This document shows positions 46,891 through 57,002 of a stretch of 64,000 nucleotides of DNA, piece after piece. The notes below the pieces were generated by a model that saw only the letters and a list, made by a program, of their open reading frames with translations, was not told where the DNA came from and ran no database searches. The stretch covers positions 3,091,001 through 3,155,000 of the forward strand of contig NZ_CP119677.1 in assembly GCF_029318685.1 (NCBI RefSeq), given 5' to 3'. Origin of the DNA: Ruminiclostridium papyrosolvens DSM 2782. GTDB taxonomy: Bacteria > Bacillota > Clostridia > Acetivibrionales > DSM-1351. The stretch's first letter is position 1, and each line of letters starts with the position of its first letter. Made by a program: the position numbers and the translations under genes.

Positions 46891-47745
46891 TTATTCTATG
46901 GATTTTTGATATTTATTTCTCAGAACAATGGCAATTGCGTTTGTAGTTAAAAGAATTCCCAGAAGTACTATAATACCTGCAGCAGCTAAGTCCTTAAACT
47001 GTTCTTTCGGAAGTCCCATCCAATAATATATTTGCATTGGTAATGCCGTAAATATAGAATTTAATCCTTCAGGGAGCTTTGAAACGTATGTTGCCGCCCC
47101 TACCATAATAAGTGGCGCAGTTTCCCCCAGTGCCCTTGATACAGAAAGTATGACTCCCGTAAATATTCCGGGAAGTGCCGCCGGTATAACAATTTTTCTG
47201 ATGGTCTGCCACTTTGTAGCACCCAGTGCATAGGAGCCGTGTCTCAAATACTGTGGCACAGCTTTTATAGCTTCCTGTGAGGAAACTATTACTATAGGCA
47301 GTACAACCAGCGACATGGTCAAAGCTCCGGCTAAAATACTTTTTCCTAAACCAAGAGTTTTTACAAAGACAGTAAGTCCAAGTAATCCGTAGACAATGGA
47401 CGGAGTTCCCGACAGGTTTGATATATTAATTTTAATAAACTTTGTAAAACGATTGTTTTTAGCGTATTCCTCTAAATATACTGCCGTCCCCAAACCTATT
47501 GGGACTGCAAAAAGTATTGTCAACACTATAATATACACACTACCATAAATACCGGGCAGTATTCCTGCTTTTTTAGGAAAACGAGATGGGAAATTTGTAA
47601 AAAATTGCTTTGTAAGAAAGGGTACTCCTCTCCTTATAATATCAGCCAGCAGAATGACAAGTACTACTATTCCTATTAGCGTTACGCAAAAAATTACTCC
47701 GTGAAAAATTGAATTTTTCATTTTTCTATACTTAATCTGATTCAT
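46891..47745 (-). CDS. pstA: Phosphate ABC transporter permease PstA
   Basis: Inner-membrane permease, 284 residues, six membrane segments. The EAA-type cytoplasmic loop is LRHGSYALGATKWQTIRKIVIPAALPGIFTG. CGGAGG precedes the ATG. It starts 24 bases after pstC and pairs with it as the channel. Confidence 0.96.
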   Translation of the reverse strand: MNQIKYRKMKNSIFHGVIFCVTLIGIVVLVILLADIIRRGVPFLTKQFFTNFPSRFPKKAGILPGIYGSVYIIVLTILFAVPIGLGTAVYLEEYAKNNRFTKFIKINISNLSGTPSIVYGLLGLTVFVKTLGLGKSILAGALTMSLVVLPIVIVSSQEAIKAVPQYLRHGSYALGATKWQTIRKIVIPAALPGIFTGVILSVSRALGETAPLIMVGAATYVSKLPEGLNSIFTALPMQIYYWMGLPKEQFKDLAAAGIIVLLGILLTTNAIAIVLRNKYQKSIE

Positions 47746-47769
47746 ACAATTACCTCCGATATTATGCTT

Positions 47770-48702
47770 TTAATATTCCTTTCTGTATTTTTCAACCATG
47801 TGATGAGAAAGAATATTAAGTCCCAGTGTAATAAGGAATAATAGCAGTCCTACGGCAAACAATGAATAGTAACCTACTGTTCCGTGAGGGTTATCGCCCT
47901 GACTTGCCTGTACAATAAACGAAGTCATGGTTTGTACGCTTTCCAACGGATTAAATGTAAGGTTGGGCCTTGCTCCTGCAGCGATTGTTACAATCATTGT
48001 TTCGCCTATAGCTCTTGAAATTGCAAGAACGAAGGAAGCGGAAATTCCAGATATTGCTGCCGGAACAACTACCTTCAAGGAAGTTTCCATTTTAGTTGAG
48101 CCTAAAGCAAGTGCCCCCTGTCTTAAGCTATCCGGAACAGCTCTTAATGCGTCCTCACTCAGTGAAGAAACCAATGGTATAGTCATAATACCAACGGCAA
48201 TACTGGCGCTAAGTGCATTAAAAATTTCCGTCTGTGGCAAAAAAGTTTTGATTAGTGGTGTTATTACGGTCAATGCAAAATATCCGAATACTATTGAAGG
48301 TATTCCTGCCAGAACCTCCAGAATAGGTTTTATAATCTTTCTTACTCTTTTGTTGGCATACTCGCTGAGATAGATTGCAGTAAGCAACCCAATGGGAATT
48401 GATATAACTGCTGATACTAATGTGATTATTAATGTCCCCATAACCAGAGGTAGCACGCCAAAGCTAGGTTCGCTGAATAAGGGTGTCCATTTCCTTCCGA
48501 AAAGGAAGTCCGTAATTGATACATTTGAAAAGAAACCTATGGAATCCTTTAATAATGAAGCAATGATTCCTATGGTCGTTAATATCGTAATTATTGCAAA
48601 CAAAAACAGGATGTTTCTCGCAATTACATTTGAAACCCTCATTCTTTTTATCCTGCTGTTTACAGCTTTTTTATTCTGAAAAGTACTTGTCGATTCTGTC
48701 AT
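47770..48702 (-). CDS. pstC: Phosphate ABC transporter permease PstC
   Basis: Inner-membrane permease, 310 residues from the ATG at 48702 (GGAGG seven bases upstream; a GTG two codons earlier is too close to the site). It has six membrane segments and the EAA loop LRQGALALGSTKMETSLKVVVPAAISGISASFV. First gene of pstCA, driven by the Pho-box array at 48763-48790. Confidence 0.96.
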   Translation of the reverse strand: MTESTSTFQNKKAVNSRIKRMRVSNVIARNILFLFAIITILTTIGIIASLLKDSIGFFSNVSITDFLFGRKWTPLFSEPSFGVLPLVMGTLIITLVSAVISIPIGLLTAIYLSEYANKRVRKIIKPILEVLAGIPSIVFGYFALTVITPLIKTFLPQTEIFNALSASIAVGIMTIPLVSSLSEDALRAVPDSLRQGALALGSTKMETSLKVVVPAAISGISASFVLAISRAIGETMIVTIAAGARPNLTFNPLESVQTMTSFIVQASQGDNPHGTVGYYSLFAVGLLLFLITLGLNILSHHMVEKYRKEY

Positions 48703-48762
48703 AAACACTCCTCCTAATATTGTAATAATAGCATCTGGAGCAATAGTCTAAAAGTAAAGTCA

Positions 48763-48790
48763 TGTTAAACGTGTGTTAATATAATGTTAA
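48763..48790 (-). promoter_or_regulatory. Pho-box array upstream of pstCA
   Basis: Three TTAACA repeats on the minus strand (48768-48763, 48779-48774, 48790-48785), each 11 bp apart. Confidence 0.8.
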
Positions 48791-48883
48791 CTCATATCTG
48801 AAATCTATATTCTAGTTTTGTCCTATTGGAACAAAATTTATATATTTTTGTGTTTATGTTAATAATAAAAAATATATACATTA

Positions 48884-48922
48884 TTAACACCGAATTAACA
48901 CAGAATTAAACCTGCATTAAAA
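48884..48922 (+). promoter_or_regulatory. Pho-box array upstream of pstB-phoU-phoPR
   Basis: Four repeats on the plus strand, exactly 11 bp apart: TTAACA (48884), TTAACA (48895), TTAAAC (48906) and TTAAAA (48917). The start of pstB is about 60 bases on. Confidence 0.85.
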
Positions 48923-48979
48923 ATATATTGATATTATTAATCTGCACAAGTAAATATTTTTTGTATAAGGAATGATAAC

Positions 48980-49738
48980 ATGACTAACGAATATAGAATT
49001 GTTACTAAGGATCTTAATCTTTACTATGGAGATATGCAGGCGTTAAAGAATGTTTCATTAGAAATTCCCAGCAACAAGGTTACTGCATTTATAGGCCCTT
49101 CCGGCTGCGGTAAATCTACCTTCTTGAAGACTTTAAACAGAATGAACGATCTGGTGGCATCAGTCAGGATTAATGGTGATGTCTATTTCGACGGTTTGAA
49201 TGTTTATAAGGAATATGATATAGTTGAGTTAAGAAAAAATATTGGAATGGTATTCCAAAAGCCTAATCCGTTCCCAATGTCTATATATGATAATGTTGCT
49301 TACGGGCCTCGTATTCATGGGATAAAGTCTAAGTCCAAACTGGACGATATAGTTGAAAAGAGTCTCAGAAACAGTGCCCTTTGGGACGAGATTAAGGACA
49401 GATTAAAACAGAATGCATTGGGTTTATCAGGTGGTCAGCAGCAGCGTCTTTGCATCGCAAGGGTTTTAGCTGTAGAGCCTGAAGTTGTTTTGATGGATGA
49501 GCCTACGTCAGCTCTTGACCCGATTTCAACTCTTAAGATAGAGGATTTAATTGAAGAATTGAAGCAAAATTATACTATTGTAATAGTTACGCATAATATG
49601 CAGCAGGCAGCAAGAATATCAGATTTGACAGCTTTTTTCCTCCACGGGGAGGTAGTTGAATTTGGCAATACAAACCAATTGTTCAGCAATCCAAAAGATA
49701 AGAGAACTGAAGACTATATAACAGGAAGATTTGGTTAA
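48980..49738 (+). CDS. pstB: Phosphate ABC transporter ATPase PstB
   Basis: 252-residue ABC ATPase. Walker A is GPSGCGKST, the Q-loop [15 protein letters not shown], the signature [16 protein letters not shown], and Walker [22 protein letters not shown] precedes the ATG. It is transcribed divergently from its permease partners, at the head of pstB-phoU-phoP-phoR. Confidence 0.97.
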   Translation: MTNEYRIVTKDLNLYYGDMQALKNVSLEIPSNKVTAFIGPSGCGKSTFLKTLNRMNDLVASVRINGDVYFDGLNVYKEYDIVELRKNIGMVFQKPNPFPMSIYDNVAYGPRIHGIKSKSKLDDIVEKSLRNSALWDEIKDRLKQNALGLSGGQQQRLCIARVLAVEPEVVLMDEPTSALDPISTLKIEDLIEELKQNYTIVIVTHNMQQAARISDLTAFFLHGEVVEFGNTNQLFSNPKDKRTEDYITGRFG

Positions 49739-49751
49739 GAGGTGATTATTA

Positions 49752-50417
49752 ATGGTAAGAAATTCATTTGACAAAGAACTGGAACATTTGCACGGACTTA
49801 TGGTAAAAATGTCAGCACTGGTTGAGGAATCTATAGAAAACTCTGTTATCGCTTTCAAGAAACAGGATGTTAGTCTTGCTAAACAAGTATTTGAAAGTGA
49901 TGATACCATTGATGATATGGAGAGTAAAATAGAAAAGATTTGTATAAATCTGATTGCAAGACAGCAACCGCTGGCAAAAGACCTTAGAGCAATAAGCACA
50001 GCACTTAAAATTATTACTGACATGGAGAGAATAGCAGACCATGCTGCAGATATTGCCGAATTAACAATCAGAATGGCTGATTTAAAGCAAGTTAAGCCAC
50101 TGATTGATATACCTCTTATGGCTGACTTAGCGAAAAAAATGGTTACTAAATCCATTGATTCCTATGTAAAGCATGACATTGCTCTTGCTAAAGAGGTCTG
50201 CAACAGTGATGATGCAGTAGATAATTTATTTTCAAAAATTGTTCTTGAACTGATTAATATAATGAAGAACAACCCTGAAACTGTAGAACAGGCTACTGAT
50301 TATATGTTTATAGTGAAATATCTGGAAAGGATTGGAGACCATGCTACCAACATAGCAGAATGGGTGGTTTTCAATGTAACGGGTTCCCATGATCATTTGG
50401 CCCGGAAAAATGAATAA
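49752..50417 (+). CDS. phoU: Phosphate signalling protein PhoU
   Basis: Peripheral all-helical protein that links Pst activity to PhoR. The 221 residues form two PhoU repeats; metal-binding-type motifs ERIADHAADIAE and ERIGDHATNIAEW mark each repeat. AGAGGTG precedes the ATG, 13 bases after pstB. Confidence 0.96.
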   Translation: MVRNSFDKELEHLHGLMVKMSALVEESIENSVIAFKKQDVSLAKQVFESDDTIDDMESKIEKICINLIARQQPLAKDLRAISTALKIITDMERIADHAADIAELTIRMADLKQVKPLIDIPLMADLAKKMVTKSIDSYVKHDIALAKEVCNSDDAVDNLFSKIVLELINIMKNNPETVEQATDYMFIVKYLERIGDHATNIAEWVVFNVTGSHDHLARKNE

Positions 50418-50441
50418 ATTTTAATTTTATGGGGTGACAGA

Positions 50442-51158
50442 ATGTCTAAACAAGTAATATTTGTAGTAGAAGATGAAATGCATATTCAACAATTGATAAA
50501 ATATAACCTTGAGGCCAACGGCTTTAAGGTTAATGTTTTTGATAATGGAGAAGATTTGTTGGCATATAGTTCTGAAAATATACCGGATTTATTTATTCTG
50601 GATATTATGCTCCCCGGTATAGACGGGCTTGAAGTTTGCAGAAACCTGAAGCAAACAACTAATACAAAGACTATTCCAATAATTATGTTAACTGCTAAAA
50701 GTGAGGAATTTGATAAAGTATTGGGACTGGAGCTTGGGGCCGATGACTATATTACAAAGCCTTTTAGTGTAAGAGAACTTGTTGCCAGAGTTAAAGCTTT
50801 GTTTAGAAGAGTTAATACAGCTACGGAGCCGAAAATCGATGTCTTGTCACATGGTGAGATTACAATCGATTGCAACAGAAGAGAAGTATACAAAGGCAGC
50901 AGGCTTCTGGAAATGCCACTAAAAGAATTTGAACTTCTTAAAATGCTGGTTCTTAACAAGGGCAAGGTTTTATCCAGAGAGCATCTTTTGGATAAAATAT
51001 GGGGGTTTGATTATTACGGAGAAACTAGAACAGTTGATGTTCATATAAGATATTTAAGACAAAAAATTGAAGATAATGATGAAAATCCTACTTATATCGA
51101 AACTGTTCGCGGAATAGGCTACCGTTTTACTGATAAGAACCCTGATTCAGCTAATTAG
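50442..51158 (+). CDS. phoP: PhoP/PhoB-type response regulator
   Basis: OmpR-family regulator, 238 residues. The receiver has phosphoacceptor Asp53 in LFILDIMLPGIDG and Lys in ITKPFS. The winged-helix DNA-binding domain spans about 135-235 (LKEFELLKMLVLNKGKVLSREHLLDKIWG, RTVDVHIRYLRQKIE). It should bind the Pho-box arrays seen upstream of pstS, pstCA and its own operon. The GGGGTG site precedes the ATG. Confidence 0.96.
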   Translation: MSKQVIFVVEDEMHIQQLIKYNLEANGFKVNVFDNGEDLLAYSSENIPDLFILDIMLPGIDGLEVCRNLKQTTNTKTIPIIMLTAKSEEFDKVLGLELGADDYITKPFSVRELVARVKALFRRVNTATEPKIDVLSHGEITIDCNRREVYKGSRLLEMPLKEFELLKMLVLNKGKVLSREHLLDKIWGFDYYGETRTVDVHIRYLRQKIEDNDENPTYIETVRGIGYRFTDKNPDSAN

Positions 51159-51197
51159 ATGTATTAATTTATCGCTAATGGGGGTGCCCTGAAATAA

Positions 51198-52994
51198 ATG
51201 AGAAAAAAAATAATTCAATACTCCGTAATGTTAGTAATAATTGGTATAACCACTGCAGGTATTTTTACCTCTGCAATGGCCAGATATTTCTACAAGCTGG
51301 AGGTTCAAAATAATATAGAAAGTATTGCTGTTCTGCTCAAAAACGATATAGTAAAAGAGACCTCTGCTAAAAGCAACTTGGACTTTAACAAGTTTGTAAA
51401 AGATTATGCATATCTTCTTAATTCCAGAACAGATAAAGATAAAAATTTCCCTTTGGCCACCAGAATAACAATTATTAACTTTCAGGGAAAAGTACTAGGT
51501 GACTCCGACTCTAATATCGATACAATGACAAACCATTTAAATCGAAAAGAAGTTCAAGAAGCTATCCAAGGTCAAACAGGAAAAGACCAACGCTTCAGTT
51601 CCACTATGGGAATGCCTTATTTGTATGTTGCTCTGCCAATTAGCGAGCATCACATTATTATAAGAATTTCTGTGCCTTTATATCAGCTTAATGCTATAAA
51701 TAAAGCATTTTTATATTATACATTGCTTGGAATTCTGGCAGGTTTGTTACTTACTTTACTTATCTCATTAAAATTATCCAGTTTTATTACAAAACCCGTT
51801 TACCATCTAATTAATACATCTAAAGAAATAGCCGGAGGTAACTACAAAAAGAGAGTTGATGTGAATTATAAGGACGAGATTGGTCAGTTAGCGTTAACCT
51901 TTAATGAAATGGCCGATAAACTTGATGAAACTCTCAGTGGTATAATGGATAAAAATGTAAAGGTAGATACAGTTATTAATAGTATGCGAAATGGTATAAT
52001 TGCTATTGATAACAACTCAAAAATTATTATCATAAATGCCACAGCCTGCGATATGTTTGATGTCCAGTACGGACCTGGAATTATTGGTAAGAATCTTATA
52101 GATATAACGAGAAATTCTAAAGTTAATTCATTATTACGGGAAACAATTAAAAATGATTCCTCGTTGATTGACGAGATTGTAATGTTTTCCCCTTCACTGG
52201 GAATAGATAAAATATACAGAATCTATACTAACACAATTAAATCATCAGATGGAAAACACCAAACAGCCGGAGCAGTAATTACTCTTAATGATATAACTTC
52301 AGTAAGAAAATTGGAGCAAATACGCACCGAATTTGTGTCAAATGTCACTCATGAATTGAAGACTCCCCTCACATCAATAAGAGGATTTGTTGAAACTTTA
52401 AAGAACGGTGCTATTGAGGATACCACAGTAGCTGTAAAGTTCCTTGATATTATTGATATTGAAGCTGAGAGGCTCTATACTCTCATTAACGATATTTTGC
52501 AGCTGTCGGAAATAGAGGCTATGCGAAAAGATGACAGTGTAATGGAAATAGATTTAAGGCAAATAATTGATGAAGTTGTCCTTATATTAAAATCTTCAGC
52601 GGACAAAAAGAATATTCTTCTTGAGGTTTCAACTGTTCCCTCCCATATTCAGATTATAGCCAGTAGAAACAGAATAAAACAAATGTTAATTAATCTAATT
52701 GATAACGCAATTAAGTATAATGTTGAAAATGGAAAAATTTGCGTTAAAGCAGAAAAAAATAATGGGAATACAGTGATTTCAATAAAAGATACGGGCATAG
52801 GGATTCCGGAAATGCATCACTCAAGAATCTTTGAAAGATTTTACAGAGTAGATAAAGGACGTTCAAGAAACATGGGTGGCACAGGCCTTGGGCTATCTAT
52901 TGTAAAGCATATAATAAATCTATATAGCGGTGACATTCATATTATAAGTGAACCCGGCAAGGGAACAGAATTTATTGTTAAACTTCCATTGTAA
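51198..52994 (+). CDS. phoR: PhoR-type sensor histidine kinase
   Basis: 598 residues. TM1 lies at about 7-28, an extracytoplasmic sensor at 30-165, TM2 at about 172-192, then HAMP (KPVYHLINTSKEIAGGNYKKRV), PAS (VINSMRNGIIAIDNNSKIIIIN), HisKA with the phosphorylated His in NVTHELKTPLTSIRGFVETL, and HATPase with DTGIGIP and GGTGLGLSIVKHI. Last gene of the phosphate operon, closed by a terminator at 53018-53064. Confidence 0.96.
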   Translation: MRKKIIQYSVMLVIIGITTAGIFTSAMARYFYKLEVQNNIESIAVLLKNDIVKETSAKSNLDFNKFVKDYAYLLNSRTDKDKNFPLATRITIINFQGKVLGDSDSNIDTMTNHLNRKEVQEAIQGQTGKDQRFSSTMGMPYLYVALPISEHHIIIRISVPLYQLNAINKAFLYYTLLGILAGLLLTLLISLKLSSFITKPVYHLINTSKEIAGGNYKKRVDVNYKDEIGQLALTFNEMADKLDETLSGIMDKNVKVDTVINSMRNGIIAIDNNSKIIIINATACDMFDVQYGPGIIGKNLIDITRNSKVNSLLRETIKNDSSLIDEIVMFSPSLGIDKIYRIYTNTIKSSDGKHQTAGAVITLNDITSVRKLEQIRTEFVSNVTHELKTPLTSIRGFVETLKNGAIEDTTVAVKFLDIIDIEAERLYTLINDILQLSEIEAMRKDDSVMEIDLRQIIDEVVLILKSSADKKNILLEVSTVPSHIQIIASRNRIKQMLINLIDNAIKYNVENGKICVKAEKNNGNTVISIKDTGIGIPEMHHSRIFERFYRVDKGRSRNMGGTGLGLSIVKHIINLYSGDIHIISEPGKGTEFIVKLPL

Positions 52995-53017
52995 AACTAT
53001 ATCTTAGTTAAAGTAAC

Positions 53018-53064
53018 AAAGCAGCCTTCTATTGTATAGCCTGTACAATAGAAAGCTGCTTTGT
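53018..53064 (+). terminator. Terminator between phoR and cbpA
   Basis: AAAGCAGC pairs with GCTGCTTT outside an inner TCTATTGTA/TACAATAGA stem. Located between convergent genes and probably bidirectional. Confidence 0.85.
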
Positions 53065-53099
53065 TTGCATATTGAGGAATCTATTTTAATTTACAGAAA

Positions 53100-55535
53100 T
53101 TATCCCATTACAACTTCAACCTGATGTGTCTTTCCATCATTAAATACAGGAATTATATTACCATCAATCTCTTTTCCGTCCACAACAAGCTTCTTAACTC
53201 CTTTTGAAACGTGTTCAGGATTACTAATGGTAATTTCAAAAATAGCATTTCTGAATTTTCTCGTTATTTTGTAGCCTTCCCAACTTGTAGGAATACATGG
53301 ATCAACCATCAGCCCCAAATAATCAGGCTTAATTCCCAGTATATTTTGAGAAATTACTACAAAGTTCCATGCTGCAGTACCTGTAAGCCAGGAATTCTTT
53401 GCTTCTCCAGGTCTCTTAGCATCCTTACCTGCAATCATCTGAGAATAAACATATGGTTCAGTTTTGTGAATTTCACTTATCTCTTCAGTATATGCAGGAG
53501 CAATTTTTGAATAGTATTCAAAAGCCCTGTCGCCTCTGCCTATAGCCGTTTCACCGGCAATAACCCATGGATTATTGTGGCAGAATATGCCTGCATTTTC
53601 TTTATATCCTGCCGGATATGTAGATATTTCTCCCATATTTACATAGTATTTTGTAAATGCCGGATTTTGAAGTACAAGCCCATATGGAGTATCCAAGTAT
53701 GTTCTTGCAGAGTCCAGAGCTTTCTCAACATAACCGTCTTCAATACCTATTTCTGCCATAGAACAGAAGCCCTGTGATTCTATGAATATCTTGCCCTCTT
53801 CATTTTCATTACTGCCAATCTTATCACCGTTATCATCATAAGCACGAATGAACCATTCCCCGTCCCAACCGTACTCCTTAACAGTCTTTATCATTTTATC
53901 AATTTCAGTTTGAGCCTTAGCAGCCTCTTCTTCAAGTCCGTTAAGTTTGCAAAGCTTTACATACTCAGGACCATAATATACAAACATTCCCGCTATCAGA
54001 ACAGACTCTGCAACTTTCCCTTCCTTACTAGTAGTTGTCTGGAAGGATTCATCAGGAGTCTCAGAGAAGCAGTTAAGGTTCAGACAGTCGTTCCAATCTG
54101 CTCTTCCTATTAGTGGCAGTCCATGAGGTCCAAGATTATTTACAACATGATAGAAAGATCTTCTTAAATGTTCAAATAAAGAAGCAGTTTTGTTGTCATC
54201 ATTATCAAAAGGAACATTTTCCTTTAGTATATCCATATCCCCTGTCTCTTTTATATAAGCAGCAACAGAAGCAATCAACCACACCGGATCATCATTAAAA
54301 TTACCACCGATTTCGTTGTTACCCTTCTTTGTAAGAGGCTGATACTGATGATATGCACCGCCATTCTCCAATTGGGTAGCAGCTATATCAAGTATTCTTT
54401 CTCTTGCTCTGTCAGGTATCTGATGTACAAATCCCAATATATCCTGATTTGAATCTCTGAAACCCATACCTCTTCCGATACCTGTTTCAAAGTATGAAGC
54501 ACTTCTTGACATATTGAAAGTAACCATACATTGATATTGATTCCATATGTTTACCATTCTGGACAGCTTATCGTCTTTATGCTCCAGTTTGTACTGTGTA
54601 AACAGTTGGCTCCAATAGTTCTGCAGTTCTTCGAAAGCTGCCTGAACTCCAGCAGGATTACCCTTTTCTTCTATCATTTTATATGCGCTCTTTTTATTTA
54701 TAACGCCTTTGCTTTCCCATTTATCATTTACATCGTTCTCAACATAACCCAGAATAAAATCAAATTCCTTTTCTTCACCTGCTTTTAATTCAACAGTTAT
54801 ACAGTGTGAAGCCATTGGCCCCCATCCGTCAGCCATAGTATTCTTAGGTTCACCACTGACAGGAACCTGAGGAGCATCAAATCCATTATATAAACCAACG
54901 AACTGATCTCTGTCAGTATCAAATCCTGTTAATTCGGCATTAACAGAATAAAATGAAAAATGATTTCTTCTTTCCTTATATTCTGTTTTATGATAAATAA
55001 CTGAGTTCTCAACTTCAACTTCACCAGTACTTAAATTTCTCTGATAATTTGTCATATCATCATAGGCATTCCATAAGCAGAATTCGATACATGAGAATAA
55101 TTTGACACTTTTATTATCAGATGTTGTATTTTTAACTCTTACACGATGAATTTCACCATTAAACTTTAATGGTACGAAATATAATACTTCTGTGCTGATG
55201 CCATCTTTGCTTCCGGTTATCTTGGTATATCCCAAGCCGTGTCTGCACTCGTAGGAATCCAGTTCAGCCTTAACAGGAGACCATCCCGGTGACCAAAGTG
55301 AACCGTTATCGTTTATATAGAAATATCTTCCTCCCACATCAATTGGGACGTTGTTATATCTGTAACGGGTTATTCTGCGCAAACGTGCATCCTTGTAGAA
55401 ACAATAGCCACCTGCAGTATTTGATATTAAAGAAAAGAAATCCTGAGTTCCAAGATAATTTATCCAAGGATAAGGTGTTTTAGGTGTTGTGATGACATAT
55501 TCTCTATTTGAATCATCAAAAAAACCGTATTTCAA
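53100..55535 (-). CDS. cbpA: Cellobiose phosphorylase (GH94)
   Basis: Cytoplasmic enzyme that splits cellobiose with phosphate into glucose-1-phosphate and glucose, saving ATP. The 811 residues match the length and sequence style of clostridial cellobiose phosphorylase from end to end (start [20 protein letters not shown], end [15 protein letters not shown]). The catalytic motif RADWNDCLN lies at 478-486 and the phosphate-site region around GSAWNF-like TGTAAWNF. The start codon is TTG with AAGGGG eight bases upstream. It follows cuaABC but is separated by 639 bp containing a terminator-like leader. Confidence 0.96.
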   Translation of the reverse strand: MKYGFFDDSNREYVITTPKTPYPWINYLGTQDFFSLISNTAGGYCFYKDARLRRITRYRYNNVPIDVGGRYFYINDNGSLWSPGWSPVKAELDSYECRHGLGYTKITGSKDGISTEVLYFVPLKFNGEIHRVRVKNTTSDNKSVKLFSCIEFCLWNAYDDMTNYQRNLSTGEVEVENSVIYHKTEYKERRNHFSFYSVNAELTGFDTDRDQFVGLYNGFDAPQVPVSGEPKNTMADGWGPMASHCITVELKAGEEKEFDFILGYVENDVNDKWESKGVINKKSAYKMIEEKGNPAGVQAAFEELQNYWSQLFTQYKLEHKDDKLSRMVNIWNQYQCMVTFNMSRSASYFETGIGRGMGFRDSNQDILGFVHQIPDRARERILDIAATQLENGGAYHQYQPLTKKGNNEIGGNFNDDPVWLIASVAAYIKETGDMDILKENVPFDNDDNKTASLFEHLRRSFYHVVNNLGPHGLPLIGRADWNDCLNLNCFSETPDESFQTTTSKEGKVAESVLIAGMFVYYGPEYVKLCKLNGLEEEAAKAQTEIDKMIKTVKEYGWDGEWFIRAYDDNGDKIGSNENEEGKIFIESQGFCSMAEIGIEDGYVEKALDSARTYLDTPYGLVLQNPAFTKYYVNMGEISTYPAGYKENAGIFCHNNPWVIAGETAIGRGDRAFEYYSKIAPAYTEEISEIHKTEPYVYSQMIAGKDAKRPGEAKNSWLTGTAAWNFVVISQNILGIKPDYLGLMVDPCIPTSWEGYKITRKFRNAIFEITISNPEHVSKGVKKLVVDGKEIDGNIIPVFNDGKTHQVEVVMG

Positions 55536-55681
55536 ATTTATAACCCCTTTCGATTGTTCAATTATTTTATGAGAAATCTCTGTTAAGACTTATAACATGT
55601 TTCTCTAATAATCATTATTTTAAATTTTTACTTTTAGAACTATTAATAAAGAAAATTTCTATTATAGTATTTTTAAGAAAT

Positions 55682-55755
55682 CAAAAAGACGGGGGTCCCT
55701 TTTTAGAGACATTTCTTTGAACATTAGCTTCTCTTCTCAATTCTTCCCCCGCCTG
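55682..55755 (-). promoter_or_regulatory. Terminator-like leader of cbpA
   Basis: On the minus strand AGGCGGGGG pairs with CCCCCGTCT (9 bp, one G-U) around a loop of about 50 bases containing an inner AGAG/CTCT pairing, followed by TTTTTG. It lies 147 bases before the cbpA start. A candidate attenuator or riboswitch; I match it to no known class. Confidence 0.45.
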
Positions 55756-56031
55756 TTTCTACATTGTAATAAAATACTTTTTCCAACACAGATATATTGT
55801 TTATAGACAACAAGTGAAACAATACTTTTATTTTTGGTATTGTATAATTGCCGATGCCATTTTTTCGTACAAAAAGTTTAATAATGCAACTTTTTGTAGA
55901 AAATCAACCTATTTATATTTTATTCAAATTGAGAAAAACTTGAATAGAACAACTTGCTTAAATGTGCAATATTTTGTCATGGCTTAGTTGTAATAATAAT
56001 AATCCATATTTAACATTACTCCAGTTAATTT

Positions 56032-56061
56032 TCTTTGAGCAGTCTTTTATCTGCTCAAAGA
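56032..56061 (-). other. Hairpin after cuaC without T-tract
   Basis: TCTTTGAGCAG pairs with CTGCTCAAAGA around an 8-base loop. The absence of a T-run suggests a 3'-end stabiliser or processing site for the transporter mRNA. Confidence 0.5.
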
Positions 56062-56174
56062 GTAAATTTAACCAGTTTATTTCAAATACTTTGAATACCC
56101 ATATTATAATGTATTCAAAACTAAAAACTCTTTAAATAAATTGTACATAAGAAATCTTTACATAAGTCTGCAAG

Positions 56175-57002
56175 TTAGCCTTTTACGGACCCCGCAGTAA
56201 TACCTTGAATAAGTGATTTTGAGAATACCAGGAATATACAGAACATAGGTATTGTACCAATAACCAAGGCTGCTATTCTGGCACCATAGTTTGCTCTGTA
56301 CAACGCATCCAATGTTGATAATCCAAGAGTAACAGTAAACTTCTTCTGAGTATTAATTAATACCAGTGGTAACAGATACGAATTCCAAGCTGCCATAAAG
56401 CATAACAAGGCCTGTGAACCAAGTGCCGGCTTAATAAATGGCACAACCAACTTGAAGAAAATACCTCCTTCAGTACAACCGTCCATTCTTCCGCTCTCAA
56501 TTATTTCTGTAGGAACGCCTTGAACTGTGTATTGTCTTATCCAGTAAACAGCAAAGGCATTCGCAGCTGCCGGAATGATAAGCGACAAATGTGAATCAGT
56601 CCAACCAATTAAATTCATTTCACTTACAAATGCTATCAAACCCAACTGAGTAGGAAGCATCATAGTAATCAAAATTGCATAGTATGCTACTTTTTTGAAC
56701 CTAAAGTTAAATTTGGCAAGTGCATATCCGCACATTGCACATACAAATACTGTTAAGGCTGTTGAAAGCACAGCAATGTATATACTGTTAAAATAGAATC
56801 TTCCAAAACCCGCATTTAGAAAAACATCTTTTAGATTTACCATAAAGTTGTTTCCCGGCAATAAATGAAGGTCTGTAAAAAGAGCATTTGAATCATAAGT
56901 ACTCATAATTACCATAAGATAAAAAGGACCTATAGCAATTACTGAACTAACAGCCAGAAATATGTATAAAATAAAGGAATAAACTTTATTAGATTGCTCC
57001 AT
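56175..57002 (-). CDS. cuaC: Cellodextrin ABC transporter permease CuaC
   Basis: MalG-type sugar permease, 275 residues from the ATG at 57002 (GGAGGGG upstream), six membrane segments. EAA loop: IIESGRMDGCTEGGIFFKLVVPFIKPAL. It overlaps the end of cuaB by 14 bases, so translation is coupled. Together they import cello-oligosaccharides. The gene name follows the R. cellulolyticum cluster as I recall it. Confidence 0.9.
   Translation of the reverse strand: MEQSNKVYSFILYIFLAVSSVIAIGPFYLMVIMSTYDSNALFTDLHLLPGNNFMVNLKDVFLNAGFGRFYFNSIYIAVLSTALTVFVCAMCGYALAKFNFRFKKVAYYAILITMMLPTQLGLIAFVSEMNLIGWTDSHLSLIIPAAANAFAVYWIRQYTVQGVPTEIIESGRMDGCTEGGIFFKLVVPFIKPALGSQALLCFMAAWNSYLLPLVLINTQKKFTVTLGLSTLDALYRANYGARIAALVIGTIPMFCIFLVFSKSLIQGITAGSVKG

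Larger units (their letters stand above)
55536..56174. other. Long cuaC-cbpA intergenic region
   Basis: No gene is visible. It contains an 11-bp hairpin without T-tract (56032-56061) just past cuaC, and a terminator-like leader (55682-55755) ahead of cbpA. The rest is AT-rich. The region probably sets cbpA expression apart from the transporter genes. Confidence 0.6.

Noticed and set aside
49619-50155. 178-codon minus-strand frame over pstB/phoU
   Set aside because: Antisense shadow of two conserved genes.
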